A DNA stretch of 64,000 bases from Zygnema cylindricum (lineage: Eukaryota > Streptophyta > Zygnematophyceae > Zygnematales > Zygnemataceae), in the NCBI GenBank assembly GCA_037447655.1, contig JBBHKE010000856.1:136813-200812 (forward strand), in the 5' to 3' direction. A model generated the notes under the pieces. The model saw only the letters and a program-made list of their open reading frames with translations, was not told where the DNA came from and made no database searches. A program made the translations under genes and the position numbers. Position 1 is the stretch's first letter. Every line of letters starts with the position of its first letter. Of this stretch, positions 34,579 to 45,663 are shown one piece after another.

Positions 34579-35892
34579 CTATGTTTTTAAAACAACTCGG
34601 TTAGATCTAACACACAAAATATCACTAACTATTAAAGCCCCTAGTAAGCTCATCTTATTTGTCATCGTGTTCACGGCATCCGAGAAATTGCATTCGGACG
34701 TAGAGTTAGAAGTCATAATAGCTATAACGAATTTAGCGATACGAGCTAGAATAGGAAATCCTCCATCTTTTTCACGTACACTTGATTTTTTTTTCCACCA
34801 TTCGAGTATGTTCAATCTTTTGTCGTTCATTTGTTTTAAATCAAAATAAGAATTCAATTCATCATTAACAAGTGTTTTCTTTGTCGGTGGTAATAAGTAC
34901 CTCCTCTTCGTTGTCGCTCTAACCAAAAAAATTGTGGAAACCATCCACAATTTTTGATGTTTTATCTTTTTTTGTTATACGTTGAGGACTACCGAAGTCA
35001 TCGTCATCACCGAGGTCGTTTGCAAGTTCTTGAGGTTTGACCTTCCCACTTTCAAATTTTTTTTTTATGCCCCAATTGTTTTAAGCTTATGTTTTTTTTA
35101 GGAATCTAAAAGAGCCGTGACAATACGATACTCATGAAGGTCAAACTTGGGTAGTGCACAATTAATATATTTTTTTTCAACTTTTGCAAGTTTGGAGAAT
35201 CGGCGGGGCATTCTTTCTCACCTTCGTTGTAAGATGATTTTCTTATCTTACAATGGTTATGGATAGACAATAGTTCAGACACAACCAAATGTAAAGTTGC
35301 TTCTTTGATTTTCACCAACGTTAGGATCACTTCTTGCAACTTTTCCAAAAGCAGTATTGAGTTTGGTAAGTTGATTTTTATCAATACAAGCAGAAAGTAA
35401 CAATTTATGTTTGAGCGATCGATCCTATCTCATTGCATACATTGTAAGTACTCTTAAGCATTTGAAGCAAAGAAATCCACTGCATTGCGTTTTTTTGTTT
35501 TAAAGCGTTTTTCAAAAGATTTTTGTATATTGCTATGCTTGATAAATGTAACCAATGATTTATAAGAGTTAGTTAAATCAAACAAATCATGAACTTCCAC
35601 ATTGTAATTGTATTTTTTGGGAGTTACGCTCTTGTTCAATATCGTTGTCGCAATTGTAACAATTTGAAGGTATGCGCAAGGTATCCAAGTAAACATACTC
35701 GGTATACCTTTATCAATTAAAAAAACGCAACGATTTTCCAAAACATCAAAATCGGACATTTCAAATTTTGTCAAACAATATTTGAACGTCGTTAAAACTT
35801 TTTCCGCGGTATTTCATCTAGAAAATGATCGACTAGAAGCCTGTGTGCATGAAGTTTAAATTATTTGTCGATTAAACTAGCGGTTACTGTCA
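34579..35892 (-). pseudogene. Older hAT transposase remnant, middle and C-terminal parts
   Basis: On the minus strand, 34,950-34,579 reads LNILEWWKKKS, FPILARIAKFVIAIMTSNST, SECNFS and KMSLLGALIVSDILCVRS. This is the hAT C-terminal dimerisation region (W-W-K, FP-L-x-x-A, S-x-S-E-x-x-FS). Upstream on the same strand, 35,774-35,454 has a SYKSLVTFIKHSNIQKSFEK stretch typical of the middle of BED-type hAT transposases. Stops and frameshifts are frequent. The reading continues on the far side of the younger hAT insertion (40,042-40,620), so the two pieces are one element split by insertion. Confidence 0.75.
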
Positions 35893-35900
35893 CGAATGAG
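35893..35900 (+). repeat. Target-site duplication, left copy, of the hAT element
   Basis: The octamer CGAATGAG here is repeated exactly at 40,034-40,041, directly outside the right terminal inverted repeat. Eight base pairs is the standard target duplication length of hAT elements. Confidence 0.93.
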
Positions 35901-36426
35901 TAGTGTTGGGTATTGGGTAGTTTCATATCGCGATAATCTTGATATTCGATATATCGAATATCGATCGAGGAAAGTCCTCGATATATCATACCGCGACCAA
36001 CATAAATTATTGCGATATATATCGCGATATATTGAATTTTATAAAAAAAAATTAATATGTTCTTTTAGCGATAACGACATTTTTTTCTGAAACGCGGCGT
36101 ACGACGTGATTTTCGTTCCGTTACTTAAAAGGTAACGCCGCAAAATGTAACGGACGAAAAAGTACTAATATTGTAATACTAATACATATAATTACTTATT
36201 TAGTACATACTACAGTACAGAACTTCACATATGAAAACTTCAAACCCACACTAATTTAGTCAAAATATGATATGAAAAAAAAAATGCAGACTGTTTGTTT
36301 CAAGCAGGAAGGCAGGAATACATACCAATTTGCAATCTGCATGCAAATTGGTAACAATCAGTACATTAGTACTTATCTATTTCCAACGATTAATATTGTG
36401 CAAAGGTTACATTTTTTGTTTTCTCC

Positions 36427-38604
36427 ATGGATTCCCAAGAGATGGGAGGCAACATGGGAGGTGAAGAGGATAATGACACTGAACTGCTTCCGGATATGGA
36501 AACAGTAGAGTTAGAAAATTTATCGGAAATTGCAGATCAGTTTAGGGAAGCAAAAAAGGTTGTTCCCAAAGGAGTAAATTCAAAAGTTTGGCATCATTTC
36601 AAAGTCCTACATGATGGGAAGCATCCAGACAAAGCTTTTTGTAATCATTGTTCTATGCCTGTTGCGAGGGGGAAGTCAATGAGTCTTACCAATTTACTAT
36701 CTCATTTAAAGGTTCATCATAATAAGTTATTTGTTGGTGATAGGTTGAAAGAAATTGAAGAAAAGCCAGGAGCTTTGGAGGATTTCGTACAACGAGGATC
36801 GGCAACATCCTTCAAAGATAGGCTCATTCGGTGGATAGTGTTAGACTACCAACCACTAAGTGTGGTGGAGAGCCATGAATTTCGAGAGATGATCAAGGGC
36901 TTGGCGCCAAAGGTGGCGATACCAGATCGACGTGGAATAATATTGAGAATGGAGGAAATCGAAATAAAGGTTCATCTAAGTTTAGGGAAACTCTTGGAAG
37001 GTGAAACTTTGAGCATTACCATGGACATATGGACTTCTTTATCAAATGAATCCTATTGTTCTATGACGGCTCACTTTATCAACTCTGAATGGGAACTTCA
37101 AAATGTTTGCTTAGGTTGCTCTCCATTTCCTAGTAGCCATACAACATAAACAATCGGTGAGAAGTTTAAGGAAATGTTAGGAGGATATAGTATTTCCGAG
37201 AAACCGGTGGCCGTTTGTGCTACAGATACAGCGGCTGCTATGAAAAAAACATGGAAATATATGTCTTGTGATTGGCATGGTTGCATGGACCATTTGTTGG
37301 AGCTAGTTACGAGAAAGTTTTTTGATGGTCCTAGTGTTACACAACATTTGAAATGTGCACGCAATCTTGTGGGATTTTTTCGAAGCTCATCGAGAGCAAC
37401 TAATTTTCTTAAAAATGTTGTTAGTGAAATAAAGTGGAAGGTTTTAATACCAGATGTAGCCACTAGGCGGTGGTCCACATATTCCATGCTCACTTCAATT
37501 TTGCATTTGAAAATTCCGTTAAAAGCACTTATGACAACAATTGTACCACTAAATGCGAGGTTGAGTGAAGAGTCTTGGATGGTCATCGAGAGAGGTGTTG
37601 TTATTTTAAAACCTTTTATGGTTGCACAACGTGTGTTAGAAGGGGAAAAGTATGTGACTTTGAGTTGGGTGCCGGTAATTGTCCACTCACTACTCAAGGG
37701 ACTCAAAAAAGTAGTGGAAGACACATCAAGTGTTTCATGTGATGATTTGGCGATTAACGCAATTGCGGAGACGATGCTAACCGATTTTGAGACACGATTT
37801 GGCACCTTTGAGTTAAAAACTCTACCGATAAAAATGTTTATTGCTTGTGCACTAGATCCAAGGACGAAAACCCTAGGATTTTTAACACCCCTAGAGGTAG
37901 ATAGGGTATGGCAAGAGATTGTGTACATGATGTTGGGTAAATTTGACATTGATGCCGAATTGATTGAAAATTGTGAGGGTGGTAGTGAAGGGTTGTTGAT
38001 GGAAATCGGAAACAACTCAAATGAAAAAGGTGTGGATGAACTTGATGACGATGATGAGGATGACATCTTCAAAGCATTACAAAAAGATCATCCCATTTCC
38101 ATGTCTTCGGTAAAGGAATCCGTTCCAAAACCTTCGAACACGGAACCAACTCGAGATGAGTTTAAGGTTCATTTGCTTCACGAAGTTCAACTTTACAAAG
38201 GAAGAAGTGTTTTGGAACATTCCGAACACAATCGAGGAAACCCATTAAAGTGGTGGGACGAAAAGAAAATTTTGTTTCCGGCATTGAGCTCTTTGGCTCG
38301 TATAATTCTAGCTATACCGTCCACTTCGGCTCCTTCCGAGCGAATATTTTCCATTGCCGGTCAAGTCAACACGGTCAAGCGAAACCGGTTGTCGCCAGAA
38401 TCGGTTGAAAGACTTGTTTTCCTCAAAGGTTCTTGGAAAGCAACGGAATCGCTCATCAATGTTTGCGATGATAAAGGAAAGAATATTGAAATGGAGGAAA
38501 ACATTAACGACAACGAGAACAATAAAGTTGTTGCTAAGAAACGTCGGAAAGAAACGGTAAAGGAAATTAGAGATTGGTGGAATAATTTATCCAACAAAAA
38601 ATGA
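36427..38604 (+). pseudogene. hAT transposase (BED finger, hATC dimerisation) with one in-frame stop
   Basis: The frame of 726 codons is open apart from TAA at 37,147-37,149 (codon 241). Transposase binds the element ends and catalyses cut-and-paste movement. The domains in order are as follows. A BED zinc finger lies at about residues 55-102 (VWHHFK, CNHC, then LLSHLKVHH). The catalytic-core region has SITMDIWTSLSNESYCSMTA at about 200-220, then a DWHGCMDH segment and TRRWSTYSML. The C-terminal hATC domain (WWDEKKILFPALSSLARIIL, SAPSERIFS, NRLSPESVERLVF) lies at about 615-680. Start codon 36,427 is the first ATG in frame. The stop falls just after the PFPSSHT segment. Readthrough, re-initiation at 37,174 or plain inactivation are all possible; inactivation is simplest. 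Confidence 0.92.
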
Positions 38605-38879
38605 TTTTACAAAATTATGTTTTTTAGTGAAGATTTGTAGGGTGCACGGTTATGATTGTTTGATTTTCAGTTTATTACTTTGAGAAACATTAGATAATTT
38701 TGATTTGGATTTCGAATATTGGGAAAATGGAAAATTAGAAAATTCGGGATTTTGGGATTATGGGATAATTACGTGTTTGAATGTTGGAAATGTTGGATTA
38801 TTCGCAAAACATGGACATGCAGGAGTTTAAAACCTCAAGGAATTTGATTTTTAATTTGAGGAATTGCATTTTTATTTTT

Positions 38880-39405
38880 ATAATTTTTATTTCTATTTTT
38901 ATTAAATACTATTTGAAGTGTATAAAATGTGAACTTTAATTCTTGTTTTTAGGGGTTATTTTTTGAAGTGTTTGAAATGTGATTTTTTGATTTTATTTTT
39001 ATGAATTATTTTATGAAGTGTACAAAATGAGAATTTTTATTATTATTTTTATGAATTATTTTATGAAGTGTAAAAAATGTAAATTTTTATTATTAATTTT
39101 ATTTATTAATTTTTGAAGTGTATAAAATGTGATCTTTTATTATTATTTTTATTCAATAATTCATGAAGTGTACAAAATGAGAATTCTTATTATTATTTTT
39201 ATTCATTATTTTATGAAGTGTATAAAATGTGAGTTTTTATTCTTATTTTTATTAATCATTAAATGAAGTGTACAAAATGTGAGTTTGTATTATTATTTTT
39301 ATTTTTTAACGTGTATAAAATGTGAACTATTATTCTTATTATTATTAATTATTTTTTGAAGTGTACAAGTTGTAAAATCTTATTCTTATTTTTATTTTTA
39401 TTAAT
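38880..39405. repeat. Tandem repeat of about 60 bp in the 3' part of the hAT element
   Basis: About nine units carry the shared words TATTATTTTTATTAATTATT and TGAAGTGTACAAAATGTGA, with substitutions between units. The array lies between the transposase stop and the right end. Confidence 0.85.
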
Positions 39406-39411
39406 TGGAGT

Positions 39412-39640
39412 AACTAGTGTCCTCAGCTAGTACTACTGGCAGCAGCAGTAGCACTGGCAGCAGCTAGTACTACACTCAGCACTAGTACTACTCGCAGCAG
39501 CAGTAGTACTGCCAGCAGGACTACTGGCAGCACTAATACTACTGGCAGCTGCAGTAGTACTGCCAGCACCTAGTACTACTGGCAGCAGCAATAGCAATGC
39601 CAACAGCTAGTATCACTGGCAACAGCAATAGCACAAATGC
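39412..39640. repeat. CTAGTACTACTGGCAGCAG minisatellite in the hAT element
   Basis: Short units of ACTGGCAGCAGC, AGTAGTACTGCC and CTAGTACTAC alternate irregularly. No coding role was recognised. Confidence 0.8.
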
Positions 39641-40041
39641 TTACGGTACAGCTATGGACATAAAAAAAATTCCTCTGAATTTCCAGTTTCCAATCATTTT
39701 TATGTTTCCAAAACCACTTTGCTTTCTTTTCTCAGTTCCTGGTTCTCAATTAATCAATTTACAATTTCCGATTCGCAGTTTTCGGTTCACAGTCTCCGTG
39801 AAAAAAAAGAAGCATCCTCCACCACTTTCACACCTGTCCTTCTCTTCTTCAGAGAATTGACTAGCAAGATTTTTTTTTTTTTAAAGAAGCCTCGATGTAT
39901 CGGCGATACAATATATCGGCGATATATCGCGATAATTTGAAATTTGATGTATCGAAGCGATATATCGAATATCGGGTACCTGAAATTCGATATATATCGA
40001 ATATCGGCAATGGGTCCTCGATACCCAACACTACGAATGAG

Positions 40042-40620
40042 GCTTTTTTTATTGTCTTGGTCTTAAGTCGCAAATGGGACAAAAACATTGTTATCAATAT
40101 TTCCTCTAAGCTTTGGTTTAAAACAATTTACGAATATCTTTGGCGTAAGATATAATGTAGTTTTCTACGCTATTCACGGACAGAGTAGTTGGTCGATATC
40201 AAAAGTTTTGTTGGACGAAACACCAACATCAACAATGCTTGAAAAAATGCTTGAAAACCTGGTAAAAAAAAAAAAATAGGTACAAAATATCGTACAATTA
40301 CTAACCACGATCCATAAAAAAAAATTGTACCTAGACGGATTATTTTATGGAGAGACAAATAAAAAAAAACAACATGACAAAGAAATAATAAAAAAAAAAT
40401 AAAAGAAGCGTACGAATATAAATTATTGATAAGAAAATAGCGATGAAGCTCAAATATATAAATTTATTAACAAAGCAAGTTATAATGACATATACATTAA
40501 AGCTATCACAAATGGAATTCAAAATAAACCATACCTGAATCGTCGTTTATGGAAAATGGTCGAAGGACCTCGTAACACATCAACGCCACCATTTTCGCAA
40601 TTTTATTTTCGATAACTCGC
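40042..40620 (-). pseudogene. Older hAT transposase remnant, N-terminal side of the split element
   Basis: On the minus strand near 40,600-40,515 the phrase MVALMCYEVLRPFSINDDSG reads as the rPFS-V-x-x-G segment that follows the BED finger in hAT transposases. It is broken by stops and AT-rich sequence between 40,500 and 40,170. The piece ends at the target duplication of the younger element and continues as the 35,892-34,579 remnant. Confidence 0.65.
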
Positions 40621-41169
40621 CTTCGCCTCCGTTTTTAAAAGAAACAAAGAATTCCTCTTGAGTTATCCGTGTCGTCCAAAGCTGAACATGTGTGGATGTT
40701 ATGAGTGACTGTTAACTTGTAACAGTGATGGGGTAATGATAATCGCATACGTTATTTTGGTTGCGCAAGTGCCTGCGTCATCGTGTACATAATTATAGAA
40801 ATACATGTGCAACGCTAAATATGAAGTGCACTTGTGGCAAGATTTGACGGCCATTGCATCGATTATCTTTGCTTTTGGAAAAATTATGACATAACAAGCA
40901 CCCGGTTAAATTTCGGGGTGCCCGTCAGATGAAAACACAGTGGACCTGCCCGTTAAACTGTAAAGTTAAATAAACTGTACGAAATGAAACGGGAAAACAG
41001 TGCACGTGTAACTAACAACGCTCAAGTTGCGAACTCACATAGACACAATACGCGAAACTTCTTTTTCTTCACAATACGCGCAACAGTGTCGCCTACGAAG
41101 CCGCCAATCTGAGAGACCCGTGGCATTTTTTGAGTTTTTTGACGATAGCTACGGTTCAGGCTACGGTTG

Positions 41170-41215
41170 GCTAGGGATTAGGGTAAGGGGTAGGGTTAGG
41201 GTTAGGGTTAGGTTG
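41170..41215. repeat. Interstitial telomere-like TTAGGG repeat
   Basis: Three to four consecutive TTAGGG units (TAGGGTTAGGGTTAGGGTTA) are flanked by variants GGGATTAGGGTAAGGGG and GGTTGGGTTT. Confidence 0.85.
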
Positions 41216-41864
41216 GGTTTGTTAGGACGTACAATTTTTAAATCTACACTTACGTTACGCTGGTTCGTATTTAGTGTGAATATAGATTTGACCGTGCGTC
41301 GGTTTGCGTACTTTGGTTTTGTTTCGTATAGTTTGATGTAATATTTCGTGCGTGTACTTTTCACGTGTACACGATTAGATATGATTTGATTTGTTTTTTG
41401 TTTCGTTTAAGTTTTAGTACCGTACATCGAGAAGTTTCGTTTCGCCAAACCTACATCTAGTAGTTTCGTTTCGCGTAAGTTAAATTATTCGTACAGGACT
41501 TTGACAGTTTTGTTTCTAGTAGTTTCATTTTGTTTTGTACCACATTAACGTCTAAGTACATTTAGACACTTCTAGAGTAAGTGATCTAGATTGTTTCCAC
41601 GACATAGTTTAAAAAGCCATCGTGTGAGTTAGATGTAATAATTAGGAATCAATCAAGAGTCAATTAAAGAGGAATGAATTAAGAGAAGTGTAATGTTTAA
41701 GGATTGAGTTAATATGAGTTTATGTTATTGAGTATTTAATTTCTCTCTATCTTGGATTATGCGCTTTTGATGTGTTGTAATGTTTGAGTTCATTTTAATA
41801 TCGCTTCCGCATTGAGACATTTAAGTATTTGTGAGCGCATTCCGATTGACTCTTATTCCTATCA

Positions 41865-42150
41865 GGGTTTAGGTTCAGGGTTAGGGTTAGGCTGGGTTTA
41901 GGTGTAGGGTTAGGGTAGGTTTTAAGGATTTGAATAATGTTTGGGTTAGGGCTAAGATTAAGGTTGGGTTAGGCTAAGGAGTTAGAATTAGGAATATATT
42001 TAAAGTTGCAAATTAGATTTAGGGTTCCCATGTAACAGATAAGGTAGAGCTAAGGTTGACATATCTTACCACAGGGTTAAGGGTTAAGGTTAGGGTCACG
42101 ATCATGGTAAGGAGGGTTACACGTAAAGGATGGGTTAGAAAATTAGGGTT
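41865..42150. repeat. Degenerate telomere-like repeat cluster
   Basis: Many GGGTTAGGG, GGGTTTAGG, AGGGTTAAGG and GGTTAGGCT words lie on the plus strand over about 290 bp, mixed with spacer sequence. Both TTAGGG and TTTAGGG variants occur. Confidence 0.75.
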
Positions 42151-42205
42151 TTGAGTTTTTTGAGTTAGAGAACTAAAACTGGAGAGAGCAGTTTGCACGC
42201 CTATC

Positions 42206-44560
42206 TTTTCCCATCTCTCTCTCTCTCGCTCTTTACCTCTTCTCTGTTTTAGGGAAGAGGGGGAGATAGGGAGTGCATCATCCTCTCTCTCTCACTCTCT
42301 CCCTCTCTCTCTCTCTCCCTCTCTCTTTCTCTCTTTCTCTCGCTCTTTATTTCTCTCTATTTTGAGAGCAACCTCTTTCTTTCCCCCCCCTCTCTATCTC
42401 TCTCTCTCCCTCTCATCTCCCTCTCTCTCTCCCTCCCTCTCACTCTCCCTCTCTCTCTCCCTCTTTCTCTCCCTCTCTCCCTCCCTCCCTCTCTTTCCCT
42501 TTCTCTCTCCCTCCCTCTCTCCCTCTTTCTCTCCCTCTCTTTTTCTCTTTATCTCACTCTTTATTTCTCTCCAATTTGGAAAGGAGAAACAATGAGAGCA
42601 ACCTCTTTCTCCCCCCCCCTCTCTCTCTATCCCTCTCTCTCATCATCTCCCTCTCTCTCCCATTCCCTCCCTCCCACTCTCTCCCTCCTTCTCTCTCCCT
42701 CTCTCTCTCCCTCTCTCCCTCTCTCTCTCCCTCTCTCCCTCTTTCTCTACCTCTCTCTTTTTCTCTCTCTATTTTGGGGAAAATAGAGATAACAACCTCG
42801 TTCTTTCTCGCTCTCTCCAAATATTTATCTCTTTTGTGGACGAGAGAATGATTAACTATTTCATTCTCTCCTATGCTCACAATTCTCCCTCTCCCTATCC
42901 CTCTTCCTCCACCTTGTCATCACCCTCACCCTCGACCTCGCCTTCGCCGCCTTCTCCTTCACCCCCTCTCTCTCTCTCCCCCCGCTCAATCCCTCTTTTT
43001 CTCTCACCCTCTCCCTCTCTCCCCCTCTCTCCCTCTCCCTCTCTAATCCTCTCTCCTTCTCGTGCTCTCTCTCTCACACATAATCTCCCTCTCTCCCTCT
43101 CCCTCTCTAATCCTCTCTCCCTCTCGTGCTCTCTCTCTCACACATAATCTCCCTCTCTCTCGCGCCCTGTCTCTCGCTTCTTCCCTCTTTGCCTCCCTCA
43201 CAATCTTTCTATCTCTTTCTCTCCCTTGTCCTAAAGCGTTTAGGATTTCTAGGGTTGAAATATGAACAGAGGGAGTCGAACAAAGGGAGAGGAAAATCAA
43301 ACTTCTTTCACTCTCTGTACACCTCTCTCTTTCTATTAGCAAATGATGCAATGGAGAAAGAGGGAGAAGTAAATACGCAAGCCTCTCTCTCTCACTCTTC
43401 TTTCTGTCTCCTCCCTCTCCCTCCCTCTCCCTCCCTCTCCCTCCCTCTCTCAATCCGTTCATCTCCCTCCTCTCATTCTCTCCCTCTCTCTCTCCCTCTC
43501 CCTCCCTTTTCTCCCTCTCACTTACCCCTTTCTCCCTCTTTTTCTTTCCCACGCTCCCCCTCCCTCCCTCTCTCCCTCCCACCCACCATCCCTCACTCAC
43601 TCCCTCCCTTCCTTCCCCCCCTCCCTCTCTCTCTCCCCCTCTCTCCCTCCCCCTCCCTCTCTCCGTCCCTCCCCCTCCGTCCATCTCTCTATCTTTCTCT
43701 CTCTCTCTTTCTCTCTCTCTCCCCCCTCCCACCTTGCCTCCCTCCCTCCCCCCCTCCCTCCCCCCCTCCCTCCCTCCCAGCCCCCCTCCCGCCCTCCCTC
43801 CCCCTTCCCTCCCTTCCTCCCCCCCTCCCTCCTTCCCTCCCCCCCTCCCTCCCTCCCTCCTCTCCCTCTCTCACTCTCTCCATATCTCTCTCTCTCCCCC
43901 CTCCTCCCTTCTCTCCCTCCCTCTCCCCCTCCTCTCTCTCCCGCCCTCTCTCACCCTCTCTCTCTCCCCTCTCCCTTCTTCTCTCCCTCCCTATCCCCTC
44001 CCTCCCTCCCTCTCTCTCTCCCTCTTTTCCTTTTTCCCTCCCTCCCTCCTTCCCTCCCTCCCCTTCCTCCTCTCTTTCTCTCCCTCCCTCTTCGTCTCCC
44101 TTCCTCTCTCCCTCCCTCCCTCCCCTCCCTCCTAGCTTTCTCTCCCTCCCTGTCTCCCTCCCTGTGTGTCTCCCTCCCTCCCTCCCTCCTTTCCTTCCCC
44201 CCCTCCATCTCTTCCTCCCCCTCTCTCCCTCCCTCCCCTCCGTCCCTCCCTCTATACCTCCCTCCATCCCTCCCTCCATACATCCCTCTCTCCCTCCCCC
44301 CGTTCTCTCTCCCTCTCTTGCGCTCTCTCTCTCCCTCTTTTCTCTCTGTCTCCTATCTCATCTCTCTCTTTTTGTTGCTCTCTTTCGCTTTCTCTGCCTC
44401 ATTTGCGCTCTCTTTCTCTCTCGCTCTCTCGTTCTCCCTCCCTTTCTCTCCCTCTTTCTGTTTCCCCTCTCTCTTTCTCATTTTTCTCTTTTGTCTTTCT
44501 CCCTCTCTCCCTTTCTCTCTCTCTCCCTCTCTCTCTCTCCCTTCTCCCTATCCCACCCTC
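42206..44560. repeat. Polypyrimidine (CTCTCCCTC)n tract, 2.35 kb
   Basis: The plus strand is almost entirely C and T, built from CTCT, CCCTC and CCCTCCCT units. It is interrupted by small mixed islands at about 42,350, 42,580, 42,775-42,960 and 43,225-43,380. Parts are duplicated: the island GAGAGCAACCTCTTTCT occurs at 42,365 and 42,593, and a 64-bp unit ending TCACACATAATCTCCCTCTC recurs at about 43,030-43,155. The long S/L/P-rich and R/E/G-rich frames here (up to 503 codons) are artefacts of composition. Confidence 0.95.
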
Positions 44561-44636
44561 ACTTACCTTACCAATATGAAAGTCAATCTGCAATAGAATT
44601 TTTCACATATTACATTCCTAGTCTACTGATATCTTA

Positions 44637-45371
44637 GGGTCAAGTTCCATCAGTCAAAAATTGGGGAAGTTTACACAAATGTGCGACTATCCGTACCAGA
44701 TCGTACCGCATATTTTGTTTTTATACGCGAACCAACATTACAAAGGATCTTACCAATACTCTTCGAAGGTCTGGGAGGTAACACTCACCATCGGATATCC
44801 ATCCGCGAGGCGTTCGCTTAATTTTTCTCAATAGCTGCCGACATATCTGTAGAAGGTGGGTTGGCAGATACAGAAAAAAAATATCGCGACACGTTGGACA
44901 ATTAAGCTATGTGTCACGATGGACAACCAACAAAAATTGACAAAATTTGCACATGGTATGTACTTTTCAAAATGCAACTGAAAATAAAATAAAAATAATC
45001 TCCAAACTGTCCGTCTCGCTATTTATGGCAACGCTCTTTCGTCACACTATTTCCAACAAAGGATTTACGTCATGTTCGAAAACAGAAATCCTAAAAAATG
45101 AGCCGCAAATTACCGACGTTTGCAAAAAGTAAAAAAAAATTGTCGTATTATGACTTGGTACACATGTACATAGTAAGCAAGTGAAGATTTGAAGTGAAAT
45201 TTGTCGGTGTAAAGAATTTTAAAAGATTTTAAAAATCCGGTCAAACCCACGTGGTGCCACTCAATGTATAATACGTCGTTTACAAAATCTTCGTGATGGA
45301 ACATCGACTCAATCAACTTGGCCCGTAGAGTTGGCCATATTATTACAGAAACGATTAATGGAACATGACCC
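44637..45371. mobile_element. Tourist-like (PIF/Harbinger) MITE, copy 2, 735 bp
   Basis: It starts GGGTCAAGTTCCATCAGTCA and ends TTAATGGAACATGACCC, an imperfect inverse. TTA flanks both sides (44,634-44,636 and 45,372-45,374). Its length equals that of copy 1. Internal sequence near 44,685-44,780 (CCGTACCAGATCGTACC, TTTTGTTTTTATACG, CATTACAAAGGATCTTACCA) resembles copy 3. No transposase frame is present. Confidence 0.85.
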
Positions 45372-45442
45372 TTAGACTGTTTTTGCCACGGGGTGTACAA
45401 TTTTATCTTTTTCACAGTGATGTTGATCCACACTAATGGCAA

Positions 45443-45663
45443 TACACCTAGTATTGCTATTAGTGTTAAAGTTTTTTCCGCAACTTACATCATTTTTTCT
45501 CCGTGCACATTTCTATTATTTTCGATTGGAGCCCCCTAATGAAAAGGTGACAATCTTGCCTTTCAATCGCAACCGTAGGATGAACTTTCTGCTAAGTGTG
45601 GACGAGGAAAAGATGTTTTAAGTGGCGAAAAAAATATCAACAATAATAGCAATACACGGTGTA
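45443..45663. repeat. GTACACCG foldback element, short type, well preserved
   Basis: The left end is TACACCTAGTATTGCTATTA and the right end is AATAGCAATACACGGTGTA. The inner arms CAACTTACATCATTTTTTCT and GGAAAAGATGTTTTAAGTGG pair as well, so about 75 bp on each side fold back around a central loop. It begins 72 bp after the Tourist-like copy 2. Confidence 0.8.

Larger units (their letters stand above)
35901..40033 (+). mobile_element. hAT DNA transposon, 4,133 bp, nearly intact
   Basis: The element starts TAGTGTTGGGTAT and ends with the exact inverse ATACCCAACACTA. It is flanked by a perfect 8-bp duplication (CGAATGAG). Both ends carry subterminal clusters of CGATATATCG-type words (35,930-36,030 and 39,895-40,010), the usual binding-site layout of hAT elements. 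It encodes one transposase frame on the plus strand (36,427-38,604) with a single stop. Downstream of the frame are two tandem repeat blocks. The perfect target duplication and nearly intact frame indicate recent insertion into an older hAT copy. Confidence 0.95.
40621..42205. other. Intergenic, no gene recognised
   Basis: No supported frame. The stretch holds two clusters of telomere-like TTAGGG words (listed separately) and ends at the pyrimidine tract. Confidence 0.5.

Noticed and set aside
37098-38072. 324-codon minus-strand ORF rich in Ser
   Set aside because: It is the antisense shadow of the hAT transposase frame, whose BED and hATC domains are on the plus strand.
40088-40522. Short hydrophobic minus-strand ORFs
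   Set aside because: They lie in the AT-rich part of the decayed hAT element, with no sign of a membrane protein family.
43126-44637. 503-codon plus-strand ORF rich in Ser, Leu and Pro, and the opposing Arg/Glu/Gly-rich ORFs
   Set aside because: They lie in the pyrimidine tract. Stop codons cannot arise easily in such sequence, so frame length is not evidence of coding.
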